Below are positions 6,335-6,444 of a stretch of 6,444 nt of DNA, in pieces; position 1 is the stretch's first letter, and each line of letters begins with the position of its first letter. Source of the DNA: JADFRD01 sp964491015 (GTDB taxonomy: Bacteria; Fidelibacterota; Marinisomatia; Marinisomatales; TCS55); the NCBI GenBank assembly GCA_964491015.1, contig CAZBEY010000092.1:1-6444 (forward strand), read 5' to 3'. The notes under the pieces were generated by a model. That model did no database searches, was not told the DNA's origin, and saw only the letters and a program-made list of their open reading frames with translations. The translations under genes and the position numbers were made by a program.

Positions 6335-6444
6335 CTTTTAGATTTTATTTATTTGGTATCATCACACACTTGCGCACAACAAAATGTCCTGAAAAAGGAT
6401 ACCTAACTAAGCATTATTTTGCATTATATCGTCGATAGACGGTC
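6335..6444. other. Downstream region with a weak hairpin, no gene seen
   Basis: The 110 bases after the last stop contain a 6-bp hairpin TGTCCT-GAAAA-AGGATA (6385-6401, one G-T pair). It has no T-run after it, so it is not a convincing intrinsic terminator. A short direct repeat GCATTAT occurs at 6411 and 6421. A 4-bp hairpin CGTC-GATA-GACG (6430-6441) lies near the edge. No open frame or promoter is evident. The operon may end here by another mechanism or continue past the window. Confidence 0.4.

Noticed and set aside
6385..6401. Intrinsic terminator after the operon
   Set aside because: The hairpin is only 6 bp and no T-run follows, so it is noted as a weak structure and not called a terminator.

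Overview
The window looks like a chromosomal piece from an uncultured, AT-rich bacterium of the FCB group (Bacteroidetes / Ignavibacteria / Marinimicrobia-type). Two proteins end in the 'YPNPFNP...G.Y...' C-terminal domain used as a type IX secretion sorting tail. LVIVD repeats, two DUF3179 lipoproteins and starts without a recognisable Shine-Dalgarno also fit. A Marinimicrobia (SAR406/Marinisomatota) or Ignavibacteria-like source is my best guess, by inference only.

Layout: positions 1-67 hold a partial duplicate of the 5' part of a tRNA. A complete CAU-anticodon tRNA (elongator Met-like) lies at 68-141, followed by a small hairpin and a clear intrinsic terminator (161-188). Positions 189-468 are an upstream/leader region with no convincing gene. 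From 469 to 6334 five co-directional genes are packed as one operon. The first four are joined by ATGA stop/start overlaps and the fifth follows after 22 bp. They are: (1) a large secreted protein with an LVIVD beta-propeller, an Ig/ASH-like domain, a thioredoxin-like domain and a T9SS-type tail; (2) a smaller secreted thioredoxin-like protein (WCTNC) with the same kind of tail; (3) a DUF3179 lipoprotein; (4) a signal-peptide protein that looks like an outer-membrane beta-barrel with a Cys-Cys pair after the leader; (5) a second DUF3179 lipoprotein, paralogous to gene 3.

The main discovery is in gene 1. A naive gene caller would split it at an in-frame TGA (1873-1875) into a 'propeller' gene and a 'thioredoxin fragment with tail'. 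The two parts are in the same frame with no other stop between them. The TGA sits exactly where the first Cys of the thioredoxin CxxC motif belongs (G-W-U-P-V-C). An 8-bp bulged hairpin with a G-initiated loop follows at once, at the spacing expected of a bacterial SECIS. Four of the five genes end in TGA, so TGA is a real stop here and is not globally recoded. I therefore annotate gene 1 as a 678-residue selenoprotein, predicted to be secreted or displayed at the cell surface.

Taken together the genes suggest an envelope or cell-surface redox system: a Sec-containing and a Cys-containing thioredoxin-fold protein exported together with two cysteine-rich DUF3179 lipoproteins and a putative outer-membrane barrel. 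The substrate cannot be read from the sequence.
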